Positions 15,164 to 24,100 of a stretch of 39,899 nucleotides of DNA are shown here, one piece after another. Each line of letters opens with the position of its first letter. Within the stretch, counting starts at the first letter, position 1. The translations under genes and the position numbers were made by a program. Source of the stretch: Bifidobacterium breve (GTDB taxonomy: Bacteria > Bacteroidota > Bacteroidia > Flavobacteriales > Flavobacteriaceae); NCBI GenBank assembly GCA_943323545.2, contig CALPIE020000007.1, positions 1 through 39,899 of the forward strand. The letters are read 5' to 3'. The notes below the pieces were generated by a model. It made no database searches. It was given only the letters and a program-made list of their open reading frames with translations, and was not told the origin of the DNA.

Positions 15164-16705
15164 TTAATAACCAGGATTTTGTTGAATCGATCCGTTTGCA
15201 GCTAACTCAGCTAAAGGAATAGGCAAAGCCCATTTGAAGCTTGTTAATGGTAAATTAACAGGATTAGCTCCAGGATAATTTGCTGAACTAGATGAATAAT
15301 CAGCTGGGTCTCTATCGATACCAACTCCTGCTAAAGCACCTAATCTTTTGATGTCTATAAAACGATATCCTTCAAAAGCGAATTCAATTCTTCTTTCTTT
15401 TAGGATAGCAGCCCATGCAGCTTGAGCAGAACCATAAACTGGTAATGGTTGAGCAACTGGGTAACGTTTGTCTAAAATTGTTTTTATTGCAGTTGCAGCA
15501 CCCGCTAAATCATTAGCAGCAACTCTTGCTTCAGCTTTAATAAAATACATTTCAGAAAGACGACAAATTTTATGATCACTGTTTAAGTTACCTACTGCAC
15601 CTGAACCTCTGTGTTTACCGATAATTAATTTATCTGTATTTCTATAATCAGTAGAGGTAGCATAATTAGGATCGATGATAGATGTAGGGTGAACTACAGT
15701 AGCTCTTCTGATATCAGTTGGATTTGAATTAAGTAAATTAAATAAAGATCTGCTTACTTCAAAAAATGGCGAACCAGAAATTGTTGTAGTTACAGATGCA
15801 TATCCATTACCTAAATTAGTACCTTGAGAAGATTGTTGTAATGTTCTTTTCAATCTGTAGATTACTTCTGTATTTGCTGGCTCATTTTCAGTAAAGAAAA
15901 TATTACCATAATTAGCTGGAGTAGCTAATACAACTTGATCAGGACCTGTAGCATTGATTACATTATCAGCCCATATTTCAGCATTAGTATAATCTCCTTT
16001 TAAAGCATAAGCTCTAGCTTTTAAAGCTCTAGCCATATTTTTACTTGGATAGTAAGTTGGTGCTTGAGCCGGAGTAGTGTAAGGTGTACCTACTAAAGTG
16101 TTATAGATTGCTATAGCATCTGATAAATCAGAATGTATTAATGCATAAAAATCACCATTTGAAGCTCTTGAAGGAGTCTCTGAAGCTGTTATTACACGAT
16201 CTGCTAAAACACCTGCTAAAGCACTATCACTTTTAGGATCTGTAGAAAAATAAGACATAATCTTAATGTGAGCTAATGCTCTTAAACATAAAGCCTCAGC
16301 TTTTAATCTACTAATTAATGCTGCATCTGCAGGAGATACAGGTACAAGAGTACCTGCAAATTGAATAACACGATTTGATCTTGCTAAAGAATAATAACAT
16401 GATGACCAAATTGCATTAGGTGATGTTGAAGCAGTATCCATGTAGAAAATATAATCTCCAGTAATACCTTGACCACCATTTGCAAAACCAATACCACACT
16501 CATCTGTAAATACAGAAGAAAATATGATATCTTCTCTGTTTGTTATTTGCTGAGCTGCTGAATTTACAAGTCTTTGTAAATCTCCAGAAGTACGCACAGC
16601 TACATCTTCTGTTAAAGCACCTGGTGTAAAGGGCTCTAACAAATCATTATCACAAGAAACAAAAAGTAAACTTGTAAGTACTAATAATTTATATATGTTT
16701 TTCAT
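15164..16705 (-). CDS. SusD/RagB-family outer-membrane lipoprotein
   Basis: A 513-residue lipoprotein of the RagB/SusD family. The signal MKNIYKLLVLTSLLFVSC has a lipobox ending at Cys18, so the mature protein is lipid-anchored on the outer surface. The family's helical repeat region is visible in KAEALCLRALAHIKIMSYF and MARALKARAYALKGDYTNAE (TPR-like), and a C-terminal block runs ILKERRIEFAFEGYRFIDIKRLGAL. SusD proteins form a lid over the SusC barrel and capture ligand. It directly follows susC (19 bp between stop and start), so they form one operon. The ligand is not determined by sequence; neighbouring protease and absence of glycoside hydrolases favour peptides over glycans. Confidence 0.93.
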   Translation of the reverse strand: MKNIYKLLVLTSLLFVSCDNDLLEPFTPGALTEDVAVRTSGDLQRLVNSAAQQITNREDIIFSSVFTDECGIGFANGGQGITGDYIFYMDTASTSPNAIWSSCYYSLARSNRVIQFAGTLVPVSPADAALISRLKAEALCLRALAHIKIMSYFSTDPKSDSALAGVLADRVITASETPSRASNGDFYALIHSDLSDAIAIYNTLVGTPYTTPAQAPTYYPSKNMARALKARAYALKGDYTNAEIWADNVINATGPDQVVLATPANYGNIFFTENEPANTEVIYRLKRTLQQSSQGTNLGNGYASVTTTISGSPFFEVSRSLFNLLNSNPTDIRRATVVHPTSIIDPNYATSTDYRNTDKLIIGKHRGSGAVGNLNSDHKICRLSEMYFIKAEARVAANDLAGAATAIKTILDKRYPVAQPLPVYGSAQAAWAAILKERRIEFAFEGYRFIDIKRLGALAGVGIDRDPADYSSSSANYPGANPVNLPLTSFKWALPIPLAELAANGSIQQNPGY

Positions 16706-16724
16706 TTTTATTAAGAATTATAAA

Positions 16725-19700
16725 TTAAAATTTTAAATCTAAACCTAAAGTATAAAGTTTAGGAGTTGGATACTGATAAACATCAGCAGTTCTATCACTT
16801 TCAGGGTCAAAACCTTGCCAGTTAGTAATGTTGAATAAATTCTCTCCTTGTAAAGTTAAAGAAACTTCTTTAAAGAAAGTTTTTTCTAAAAATTTCTTTG
16901 GCAATCTGTATCCTACTTGAATATTTCTTAATCTTACATAAGAAGCATCTCTTAAGAAACGGTCTGAATCATCATCTGCAGCTAAATTACTTGCATTTGT
17001 AGCAGGAACATCAGTATTAGTGTTTGTTGGAGTCCAAGCGTTAAGCATTTCTGAACCAACATTAAATGTTCCGATATTAGCTGGATCATATAAGTTTTCT
17101 TCATCAAAATCAAATCTCCAAACTTTTTGAGCGAAAGTAAAATTGGTTGACACAAAAAATCCTTTGTAGTCAAAATCAAAACCAAAACCACCTTGATAAA
17201 CTGGAATTCTTGTTTTTCCTGAAGCTCTTCTATCTGATGCTAAAGGAGTTTCAGTAGGGTTTCCGTTGATGTCTTCAAATAATAAGTTACCATTAGCTGG
17301 ATTTACACCTAAATAAGAATAAACAAATGGCTCATTAATTGATCCTCCATTTTGAGTAATGTAAGATGGTTGACCACCTGCAAAGAATCTACCATTATTA
17401 GCTACAATTCCGTCAACAGTATTTTTGTTGTATGAACCATTACCACGTATTGTTAATGTAGTATTTTCATTTTTAATAATATCGTATCCTAAACTAACTT
17501 CAAATCCTTTGTTAGTAAGAGACGCATCTGAATTTTTTGTAATTACACTATCAAGATCACCTACAGCAGGTACAATTGGCTCATCAATAAATAAATCAAC
17601 TGTTTTTCTGTTATAATAATCAAACGAACCTCTTAATCTATTTTTGAAGAATTCGAAATCAATACCTACATTATATTGCTCTGTAGTTTCCCATCTTAAA
17701 TCTGGGTAACCAAATGCAATATTAAATCCTGTACCGTTGTTATACACGTTAGTTGAATTAGAATAAATATCGGCAAATGCTGGAGGATTAACTCCTGCAT
17801 AAATAGTACCATTTACAATTCTTTGGTTACCAACTGTACCGATAGAACCTCTTAGTTTAAAAACATTTACAAAAGAAAGTGATTTCATAAATGCTTCTTC
17901 ATCTAAGTTCCATCTTGCACCAACAGACCAGAAGTTATTAAATTGGTTATCACCGATAAATCTACTAGATCCGTCAATTCTGTATGAAGCAACTACTCCG
18001 TATTTTTTATTGTAATCATAGTCTAATGAACCAAAATAAGAGATTAAGTCATTTCTTAAACCTCCAACACCAATTTGAGGTACGTGAAAATCATTAGCTG
18101 AATTATCTGCTATATAACCTGTTCCTGAATTTGGCACAAAAAACTTAGGATCTAAACCTCTTTGTCTTAAGTTATTTACATGGAATCTTGAGTGATTGTA
18201 CTCAGCATTTGCATTTAAATTAACCGTATGCTTTCCAAAAGATTTGGTATAGTCTAATTGCCAAAGATTATTGAACAAGAATTCTCTTCTTTGATTTATG
18301 TCTTCAAAACCAGCAAAAGTTTGCCCTGGATTGATGAACAAAAATGCGTTGAAAGATATTGGATGCTCCCATTGATTGAATCTTGTGCTTAACAACTCAC
18401 CAGAAGTACGAACTCTTGCTGTTAAATTTTTAGTAATAGCATAAGATGCTTCTGTAGTTGCATTCAATCTTGTTTCTTCAGTTAAATTTCCATAAGTAGC
18501 TAATTTATCAATCAAGAATAATGGTGTGTATAATAACGTACCATCTGTATTGTATAAATCAAAAACTTGTTGTGGGTTTTGATACTCAGAAGGAGAGATG
18601 TAAGGGGCAGATAAAAACGCTCCTAATACATAGTTTCTATTAATAGCTCCAGCACCTAAATTGGTAGCTTCATTACTTTTTGAGTGACCAAAACCTAAAT
18701 TTAATGAATATTTAAATTTTTCGTTTGTTGACTTACCACTTAAGTTATTTCTAAGTGTAAATCTTTTTAAACCTGTTGTATTAAGAATACCTTCTTGGTT
18801 AAAATAACTTACAGATGTAAAAGAGTTAACGTTTTTAGAGTTGTTTTCAATGCTAAAGTTATGGTTTGTTGAAGTACCTTGTCTGAAGAAATAATCAACC
18901 CAATCCGTTTGAACTCCATAAGCAGCAATCTCTGCATCTGTAAAAGGTAAATTAGTTGCTGGATTTAAGTTTCCTCTACCTGCACCAAAATCTCTTTCAA
19001 TAGTTAATAATTCTTTTGCAGTTGCATAGTTATATCTAGGTTGTTGCAAATCTGCGGTTCCGTATTGCGTAGAATACCTAAATGTTACTTTACCATCTCC
19101 AAAACTACCTTTTTTTGTTTTAATAACAATTACACCATTTGCTCCTCTTGAACCATATTCAGAGATTGCAGCAGCATCTTTCAATACATCCACACTAGCA
19201 ATATCGTTAGGATTTATTGATCTAAAGTTATCACTGTTAGATGGGAAACCATCAATAACATAAAGAGGATCTGTATTACCATTAATGGTAGCAACACCTC
19301 TAATAATAACAGATGATTTAGCACCAGGTTGTCCTGTGCTAGCTGTAATGTTAACACCTGCTAATTGCCCTTGAAGGGTATTAATAGCATTTGCATTTGG
19401 TCGGTTCTCAATTGTTTTAGAAGTAACTGTTGCAGCCGCAGTAACAGCAGTTTTCTTTGAAACGGTTCTATACCCCTGAACAACTACTTGCTCAAGAACA
19501 TTTACACCAACAGCAAGTTTAACACTAATTGTATTTGATGCACCAACCGTTTTCGATTGATCATCCAATCCAATAAATGAAAAAACTAATGTTTCACCTA
19601 CCTTTGTTTTGATGGCATACTTACCATCTAAATCTGTTTGGACACCACGTGTTGTTCCTTTAACAACAACATTTGCTCCTGGTAAAGGTCCTGAATTATC

Positions 19701-19796
19701 AGATACCACACCCGTTACAGTTTTGTCTTGTGCAAACGAAAACTGCATTGATAACGCTACTAAAAGCGTAAAAATCCATTTGAACTTCGATCTCAT
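16725..19796 (-). CDS. SusC/RagA-family TonB-dependent outer-membrane transporter
   Basis: A 1,023-residue TonB-linked barrel. Signal MRSKFKWIFTLLVALSMQFSFAQ, then a carboxypeptidase-regulatory-like domain (about 25-105) with TVTGVVSDNSGPLPGANVVVKG split as TVTGVVSDN and GPLPGANVVV. The plug follows, with ANAINTLQGQLAGVNI, GQPGAKSSVIIRGVATI and the hallmark DPLYVIDGFPS; the rest is the 22-strand barrel ending YTLGLDLKF. SusC uses TonB energy to import a ligand delivered by SusD. The gene heads a two-gene operon with susD. RagAB-type pairs take up peptides, and the neighbouring S8 protease makes that likely here; the substrate is inferred, not shown. A -33/-7 promoter stands just upstream. Confidence 0.95.
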   Translation of the reverse strand: MRSKFKWIFTLLVALSMQFSFAQDKTVTGVVSDNSGPLPGANVVVKGTTRGVQTDLDGKYAIKTKVGETLVFSFIGLDDQSKTVGASNTISVKLAVGVNVLEQVVVQGYRTVSKKTAVTAAATVTSKTIENRPNANAINTLQGQLAGVNITASTGQPGAKSSVIIRGVATINGNTDPLYVIDGFPSNSDNFRSINPNDIASVDVLKDAAAISEYGSRGANGVIVIKTKKGSFGDGKVTFRYSTQYGTADLQQPRYNYATAKELLTIERDFGAGRGNLNPATNLPFTDAEIAAYGVQTDWVDYFFRQGTSTNHNFSIENNSKNVNSFTSVSYFNQEGILNTTGLKRFTLRNNLSGKSTNEKFKYSLNLGFGHSKSNEATNLGAGAINRNYVLGAFLSAPYISPSEYQNPQQVFDLYNTDGTLLYTPLFLIDKLATYGNLTEETRLNATTEASYAITKNLTARVRTSGELLSTRFNQWEHPISFNAFLFINPGQTFAGFEDINQRREFLFNNLWQLDYTKSFGKHTVNLNANAEYNHSRFHVNNLRQRGLDPKFFVPNSGTGYIADNSANDFHVPQIGVGGLRNDLISYFGSLDYDYNKKYGVVASYRIDGSSRFIGDNQFNNFWSVGARWNLDEEAFMKSLSFVNVFKLRGSIGTVGNQRIVNGTIYAGVNPPAFADIYSNSTNVYNNGTGFNIAFGYPDLRWETTEQYNVGIDFEFFKNRLRGSFDYYNRKTVDLFIDEPIVPAVGDLDSVITKNSDASLTNKGFEVSLGYDIIKNENTTLTIRGNGSYNKNTVDGIVANNGRFFAGGQPSYITQNGGSINEPFVYSYLGVNPANGNLLFEDINGNPTETPLASDRRASGKTRIPVYQGGFGFDFDYKGFFVSTNFTFAQKVWRFDFDEENLYDPANIGTFNVGSEMLNAWTPTNTNTDVPATNASNLAADDDSDRFLRDASYVRLRNIQVGYRLPKKFLEKTFFKEVSLTLQGENLFNITNWQGFDPESDRTADVYQYPTPKLYTLGLDLKF

Positions 19797-19824
19797 ATTA
19801 ATTTTATTTGAGTTAGTTATTGTG

Positions 19825-19855
19825 CAAACTTCTTAATAATATCTTAAATAAACAA
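19825..19855 (-). promoter_or_regulatory. Predicted promoter of the susCD operon
   Basis: Minus strand: TTG (19855-19853), 20-nt spacer, GAAGTTTG (19832-19825), one base from the consensus TAnnTTTG. The leader would be about 23 nt. I saw no sigma/anti-sigma pair nearby. Confidence 0.4.
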
Positions 19856-19993
19856 ATAATAGCATGGAATATTTTTATTTACTTATGTTAATTTTTTAAA
19901 GAAGAACACAAAATGGTGGTTGCAACACTCACTTTAGATGTTATTAATTCTAATGGTTGCGTTAATTTTTTTATTTTTATCAAAAATAATTTT

Positions 19994-20653
19994 ATGTTAA
20001 AATTTAACTATTCGGGTTTTGAATTAGAATGTGGCACTGATGAAGCAGGCAGAGGTTGTCTTGCTGGACCCGTAACTGCTGCCGCTATTTTGCTTCCTAA
20101 AGATTTTGGAATAGATTTAATTAATGATTCCAAACAGATTTCAGAAAAATCTAGATAAAAACTCAGACCTTTAATTGAAGCAAATGCTATAACTTTTGCA
20201 ATAACGCATTTAGATGCTACTATTATTGATGAAATTAATATTTTAAACGCTTCAATTAAAGCCATGCAGGAAAGTATCTTAAAACTAAATCCTATACCTA
20301 TATATATTATAGTAGACGGAAATAGTTCGTTAACTTATGATGAAAAGCAAAAAAACAAACCAATTAAAAGATTTTCTCAAAACGATATTAATACTTATAA
20401 CAACATTCCTTTTACTTGCATTATCAAAGGCGATTCTAAGTACATGAGTATCGCAGCCGCATCGATTTTAGCTAAAACGTACCGTGATGAATATATGAAT
20501 AAAATTCATGAAGAATATCCTATGTACAACTGGAAAAAAAACAAAGGCTATCCTACTAAAGAACATCGAGAAGCCATTTTAAAATATGGCGTCACTAAAT
20601 ACCATAGAATGAGTTTTAGATTGTTGCCGGAACAATTGAAATTAGATTTTTAG
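19994..20653 (+). pseudogene. rnhB: Ribonuclease HII with an in-frame stop codon
   Basis: Read through, this is a 219-codon RNase HII, which cuts RNA of RNA/DNA hybrids and removes misincorporated ribonucleotides. Catalytic residues of the whole frame are visible: D16 and E17 in [10 protein letters not shown]108 in IIVDGNSS and D147 in [13 protein letters not shown] at 20156-20158 (codon 55) interrupts [18 protein letters not shown]. The frame is unbroken on both sides, so there is no indel. One base change from AAA, GAA or CAA explains it. An N-terminal fragment of 54 residues would lack D108/D147, and a restart at ATG 20264 would lack D16/E17. The start at 19994 ([21 protein letters not shown]) matches the family start; the frame extends up to 19913 without conservation. 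Alternatives are a sequencing error or read-through. Confidence 0.9.
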
Positions 20654-20736
20654 ATTTCTTGGAATTCTTAGACTTCTTAGACTTCATAGACTTCTTAGAC
20701 TTTTTAGACTTCTTAGACTTCTTAGACTTCTTAGAT
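20647..20736. repeat. 9-bp tandem repeat (TTCTTAGAC) between rnhB and lipB
   Basis: Ten units of 9 bp: TTTTTAGAT, TTCTTGGAA, TTCTTAGAC twice, TTCATAGAC, TTCTTAGAC, TTTTTAGAC, TTCTTAGAC twice, TTCTTAGAT. The rnhB stop (TAG, 20651-20653) lies in the first unit and the lipB stop lies one base after the last. Read in one frame it would encode Phe-Leu-Asp repeats, but that frame is not that of rnhB. Confidence 0.95.
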
Positions 20737-20737
20737 T

Positions 20738-21436
20738 TTAAATAAATGTAGATTGAAATAGTGCTGAAAAATGTTTCAGAATTTTTTCTTTAACTTCTTC
20801 CTCATCTACTTTTTCTATGCCGAGTTCTACATTAAGTGAAGTTACTGCTTTTCCTTTTATGCCACATGGAATAATATTGTCAAAATAACCTAGATCAGCA
20901 TTTACATTTAAAGCGAATCCATGCATAGTCACCCATCTAGAAGCACGAACTCCTAAAGCACATATTTTTCTGGCAAACGGAGTTCCAACATCTAACCAAA
21001 CGCCAGTTTCTCCGATACTTCTTGTACCTATTATATTATACTCTGCTAAAGTAAGTATAATAGCTTCTTCTAGAAATCGCAAATACTTATGAATATCCGT
21101 AAAGAAATTATCTAAATCTAATATAGGATACCCTACTATTTGCCCCGGACCGTGATAGGTTATATCACCTCCCCGATTTATTTTATAAAACGTAGCTCCT
21201 TTTTCTGAAAGTTGTTTTTCTGAAAGCAACAAATTAGACACGTCGCCACTCTTCCCCAATGTATAAACGTGAGGATGTTCTACAAAAAGGAAATAATTAG
21301 TAGTTGCATGATTGGTTTCTTCTCTTCTGTTTTGGATTTTTAAATCGACAATCCCCTTAAACAATTCTTCCTGATAATCCCAAGTTGCTTTGTAATCTTT
21401 GTTTCCTAAATCTTGAAGTTGGATTTTTTTATTCAT
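20738..21436 (-). CDS. lipB: Octanoyl-ACP:protein transferase LipB
   Basis: A lipoyl(octanoyl) transferase that moves the octanoyl group from ACP to the lipoyl domains of dehydrogenase complexes, before LipA adds sulfur. Key residues are present: Cys in IIPCGIKGKAVTSL and Lys in RKICALGVRAS, with INRGGDITYHGPGQIVGYP as the family block. The ORF extends to 21457. I place the start at the Met at 21436 because the -7 box (21462-21455) overlaps the first codons of the long form and MNKKIQLQDLG resembles family starts; this gives 232 residues. No lipA lies nearby. It converges on rnhB across the 9-bp repeat. Confidence 0.92.
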   Translation of the reverse strand: MNKKIQLQDLGNKDYKATWDYQEELFKGIVDLKIQNRREETNHATTNYFLFVEHPHVYTLGKSGDVSNLLLSEKQLSEKGATFYKINRGGDITYHGPGQIVGYPILDLDNFFTDIHKYLRFLEEAIILTLAEYNIIGTRSIGETGVWLDVGTPFARKICALGVRASRWVTMHGFALNVNADLGYFDNIIPCGIKGKAVTSLNVELGIEKVDEEEVKEKILKHFSALFQSTFI

Positions 21437-21454
21437 TTTATACATTGTAGTGCA

Positions 21455-21462
21455 CAAAGTTA
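21455..21462 (-). promoter_or_regulatory. -7 element of lipB
   Basis: TAACTTTG on the minus strand. Transcription would begin near 21450, which leaves a very short leader before the ATG at 21436 and rules out the ATG at 21457. The nearest TTG candidates are at 9 and 26 nt, not the usual distance. Confidence 0.45.
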
Positions 21463-21483
21463 CGAAGATTACAAGTTAAAATA

Positions 21484-21516
21484 ATTTTCAAATTTTCAAA
21501 TTGATAGATTTTCAAA
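21484..21516. repeat. Short TTTTCAAA direct repeats in the lipB-lysS intergenic region
   Basis: TTTTCAAA occurs at about 21485, 21493 and 21509, in part overlapping the lysS -33 region. Low-complexity sequence; could bind a regulator, but nothing shows it. Confidence 0.5.
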
Positions 21517-21531
21517 TTATCCCTATCTTTG
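21501..21531 (+). promoter_or_regulatory. Predicted lysS promoter
   Basis: TTG (21501-21503), 20-nt spacer, TATCTTTG (21524-21531): an exact match to the Bacteroidetes vegetative promoter. The start site near 21537 gives a leader of only about 13 nt. Confidence 0.65.
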
Positions 21532-21549
21532 CCAACTTAAAATTACATT

Positions 21550-23241
21550 ATGCAACTTTCGGAACAAGAAATCATTCGAAGAGAAAAACTCGACACTTTA
21601 CGCAGTTTAGGAATCAATCCGTATCCAGCCAATTTATTTCCAGTAAGCCACACTTCTAAACAAGTGAAGGAAAATTTTGAAGAAGGTAAGAAGGTTATTG
21701 TTGCTGGTCGTTTGATGAGTGTTCGCGATCAAGGTAAAGCTTGTTTTGCCGAATTGCAAGATAGTGAAGGCCGAATTCAATTGTACTTGAATAGAGATGT
21801 AATTTGTCCGGATGAGGACAAAACGAATTACAATCAGGTTTTTAAAAAACTAACTGATCTTGGAGATTTTATAGGTATTGAAGGGGAACTTTTTACCACT
21901 CAAGTCGGAGCAAAATGCATCCGAGTATCTGATTTTACTTTTTTAAGTAAAACATTACGTCCACTACCGCTACCAAAAGTAGATGAAGACGGAAAAGTTC
22001 ACGATGCGTTTAACGATGCCGAATTGCGTTACCGAATGCGTTATGTAGATTTAGTAGTGAATCCGAATGTAAAAGAAGTTTTTGTCAAAAGAACAAAGCT
22101 TTTTACCGCCATGAGAAACTTCTTTAATACCGCTGGCTATATGGAAGTAGAAACCCCGATTTTACAAGCCATTCCGGGTGGTGCAGCGGCACGTCCTTTT
22201 ATTTCACATCACAATGCGTTAGATATTCCGTTATACCTTAGAATTGCAAACGAATTGTATCTGAAACGATTAATCGTTGGCGGATTTGATGGCGTATATG
22301 AGTTTTCTAAAAATTTCCGTAACGAAGGAATGGACAGAACGCACAATCCCGAATTTACTGCAATGGAAATCTATGTAGCTTACAAAGACTACAATTGGAT
22401 GATGGAGTTTACTGAAAATCTTTTAGAGCATTGCGCGAATGAAGTAAACGGAACAACCGATGCCACTTTTGGCGAACATAAAATCAATTTCAAAGCACCT
22501 TATGCTAGAGTTACAATGACTGATGCTATTAAGAATTTTACTGGCTTTGATATTTCTGGTAAAACGGAAGCTGAATTATTTACAGCGGCTCGTTCTATGG
22601 GAATTGATGTGGATGAAACGATGGGTAAAGGAAAATTAATTGATGAAATTTTTGGTGCTAAATGCGAAGGAAATTATATTCAGCCGACTTTCATTACCGA
22701 TTATCCTAAAGAAATGTCGCCTTTATGCAAAGAACACAGAGACAATCCAGAACTTACAGAACGTTTTGAGTTAATGGTTTGCGGAAAAGAAATTGCCAAT
22801 GCCTATTCTGAATTAAATGATCCTATCGACCAACGAAAACGCTTTGAAGCACAAATGGCTTTGGCAGAAAAAGGTGATGATGAAGCAACCGGAATTATTG
22901 ATGAGGACTTTTTACGGGCTCTAGAATACGGAATGCCACCTACATCGGGATTGGGAATCGGAATGGACCGACTAATCATGTTTTTAACCAACAACCAATC
23001 GATACAAGAAGTGCTTTTCTTTCCTCAAATGCGACCAGAAAAAAAACAATTGGATTTAACAGAAGACGAAAAAATAATAATCGAATTTTTAAAAAAAGAA
23101 AACAACCAATCTCTGGGTGAACTAAAAGAAAAATCGGCTTTAAGTGGCAAAAAATGGGATGCTGCGATGAAAGGATTATCCAAACATGGCTTGACTAAAG
23201 TAGTTGTAGACGGTGAATCTAAAACAGTAGTATTAAACTAA
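21550..23241 (+). CDS. lysS: Lysine-tRNA ligase (class II)
   Basis: A 563-residue class II lysyl-tRNA synthetase, charging tRNA-Lys. The N-terminal OB-fold anticodon domain (about 45-135) includes VAGRLMSVRDQGKACF. The catalytic domain has motif 2 FRNEGMDRTHNPEFTAMEIY (about 257-276) and motif 3 GLGIGMDRLIMFL (about 473-485). After RPEKK (about 499) there is a tail of about 60 residues, DLTEDEKIIIEFLKKEN onward, absent from the 505-residue E. coli enzyme. It looks like a small winged-helix or helical module and, to my knowledge, is common in flavobacterial LysS. It has its own promoter and a strong terminator. Confidence 0.96.
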   Translation: MQLSEQEIIRREKLDTLRSLGINPYPANLFPVSHTSKQVKENFEEGKKVIVAGRLMSVRDQGKACFAELQDSEGRIQLYLNRDVICPDEDKTNYNQVFKKLTDLGDFIGIEGELFTTQVGAKCIRVSDFTFLSKTLRPLPLPKVDEDGKVHDAFNDAELRYRMRYVDLVVNPNVKEVFVKRTKLFTAMRNFFNTAGYMEVETPILQAIPGGAAARPFISHHNALDIPLYLRIANELYLKRLIVGGFDGVYEFSKNFRNEGMDRTHNPEFTAMEIYVAYKDYNWMMEFTENLLEHCANEVNGTTDATFGEHKINFKAPYARVTMTDAIKNFTGFDISGKTEAELFTAARSMGIDVDETMGKGKLIDEIFGAKCEGNYIQPTFITDYPKEMSPLCKEHRDNPELTERFELMVCGKEIANAYSELNDPIDQRKRFEAQMALAEKGDDEATGIIDEDFLRALEYGMPPTSGLGIGMDRLIMFLTNNQSIQEVLFFPQMRPEKKQLDLTEDEKIIIEFLKKENNQSLGELKEKSALSGKKWDAAMKGLSKHGLTKVVVDGESKTVVLN

Positions 23242-23272
23242 AAAAAAGGAACTCGATTGAGTTCCTTTTTTA
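23241..23272. terminator. Terminator between lysS and the small membrane protein gene
   Basis: AAAAAGGAACTC (23243-23254) and GAGTTCCTTTTT (23259-23270) are perfect inverses around GATT. The A/T tracts on both sides allow use by both converging transcripts. Confidence 0.92.
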
Positions 23273-23280
23273 TTTTAAAA

Positions 23281-23535
23281 CTACCCTCTAGATGCCATAG
23301 CTGCGGCAAAAAGAGAACCAAAAATAACCAGACCTAATATAACAAGTCCAAGAACAATAGCCATAACAATAAGTTGTGCTTTTGCCCAATTTTTACGGTT
23401 AACATTTCCACCATCACCGAAAGCATAAACAAATAGCATCACTAATCCTACTAGTGGAATTGCCATAATTAATAAAGTGATAAGCCAGTCTTTAACTGAC
23501 ATTGGCTTTTGATCTTGATTTTCGAATTCTTCCAT
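23281..23535 (-). CDS. Small two-helix membrane protein of unknown function
   Basis: An 84-residue protein with two hydrophobic segments, about 17-38 (DWLITLLIMAIPLVGLVMLF) and about 53-76, joined by a polar loop with GDGGNVNRKNWAKAQ. The N-terminus is acidic (MEEFENQDQKP). I do not recognise a family with certainty. Loop residues such as NRKNWAKA resemble short conserved membrane proteins annotated only as hypothetical in flavobacteria. It stands alone, with no partner on the same strand. Confidence 0.75.
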   Translation of the reverse strand: MEEFENQDQKPMSVKDWLITLLIMAIPLVGLVMLFVYAFGDGGNVNRKNWAKAQLIVMAIVLGLVILGLVIFGSLFAAAMASRG

Positions 23536-23657
23536 ATTTTTATAGTTTACGATTGGTTAATTAAATAAATGTATGAAATTATATTTATTAATTTACACAA
23601 TATTAAACCATTTAAAAAAAACCTCATCTTATACCTGTAACATTTAAAAAAATAATC

Positions 23658-24080
23658 ATGAAAAAATTAATTGTAGCCTTCGCAATCTTGGTAAGTACTT
23701 TATCATTTGCTCAACCTGGTGGAAGAGAAAAATTAACGCCTGAACAAAATGTCGAAAAAAGATTAAAAGAAATGACAAATGACTTAAATCTTTCTGAAAA
23801 ACAACAAACTCAAATTAAATCAATTTTAGAAGAGCAGTCTAAAAAAAGAGAAGCTATGAAAGAGGAAATGAAAGCTTCGAGAGAAAAAGGAGTGAAACCA
23901 ACTGATGAGGAAAAAGCTGAAATGAAAAAGAAAATGATTGATGAACAATTAGAAATCAAAACAAAAATGAAGACTATTCTCAATGAAGATCAATTAAAAA
24001 AATTGAGAGAAATACGTAAAGAAAAAGCTGCTGAAATGGGAGGCAAAAGAAATGGAAAAGAAAAGTCCTTTGAAAAATAA
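23658..24080 (+). CDS. Spy/CpxP-like periplasmic protein
   Basis: A 140-residue secreted protein with signal MKKLIVAFAILVSTLSFAQ. The mature part is almost wholly charged helix (KRLKEMTNDLNLSEKQQTQI, KMKTILNEDQLKKLREIRKE) with the repeated pattern L-x-x-x-Q-x-x-x-I of Spy/CpxP/LTXXQ proteins, which act as periplasmic chaperones or stress sensors. The LTxxQ motif appears as LTPEQN near residue 26. It is the first of two related genes on the same strand. I saw no complete promoter in front of it. Confidence 0.7.
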   Translation: MKKLIVAFAILVSTLSFAQPGGREKLTPEQNVEKRLKEMTNDLNLSEKQQTQIKSILEEQSKKREAMKEEMKASREKGVKPTDEEKAEMKKKMIDEQLEIKTKMKTILNEDQLKKLREIRKEKAAEMGGKRNGKEKSFEK

Positions 24081-24100
24081 GTTAAATAAAAAATTAAATT

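Noticed and set aside
19913..19993. Upstream extension of the rnhB frame ([10 protein letters not shown]...)
   Set aside because: It is hydrophobic, not conserved in RNase HII, and the family start [21 protein letters not shown] begins at 19994.
20264..20653. 129-aa ORF starting within rnhB
   Set aside because: It is the 3' part of rnhB after the in-frame stop, in the same frame, without the DEAGRG motif; not an independent gene.
20647..20736. CRISPR-like array
   Set aside because: Units are 9 bp with no spacers between them; no cas genes.
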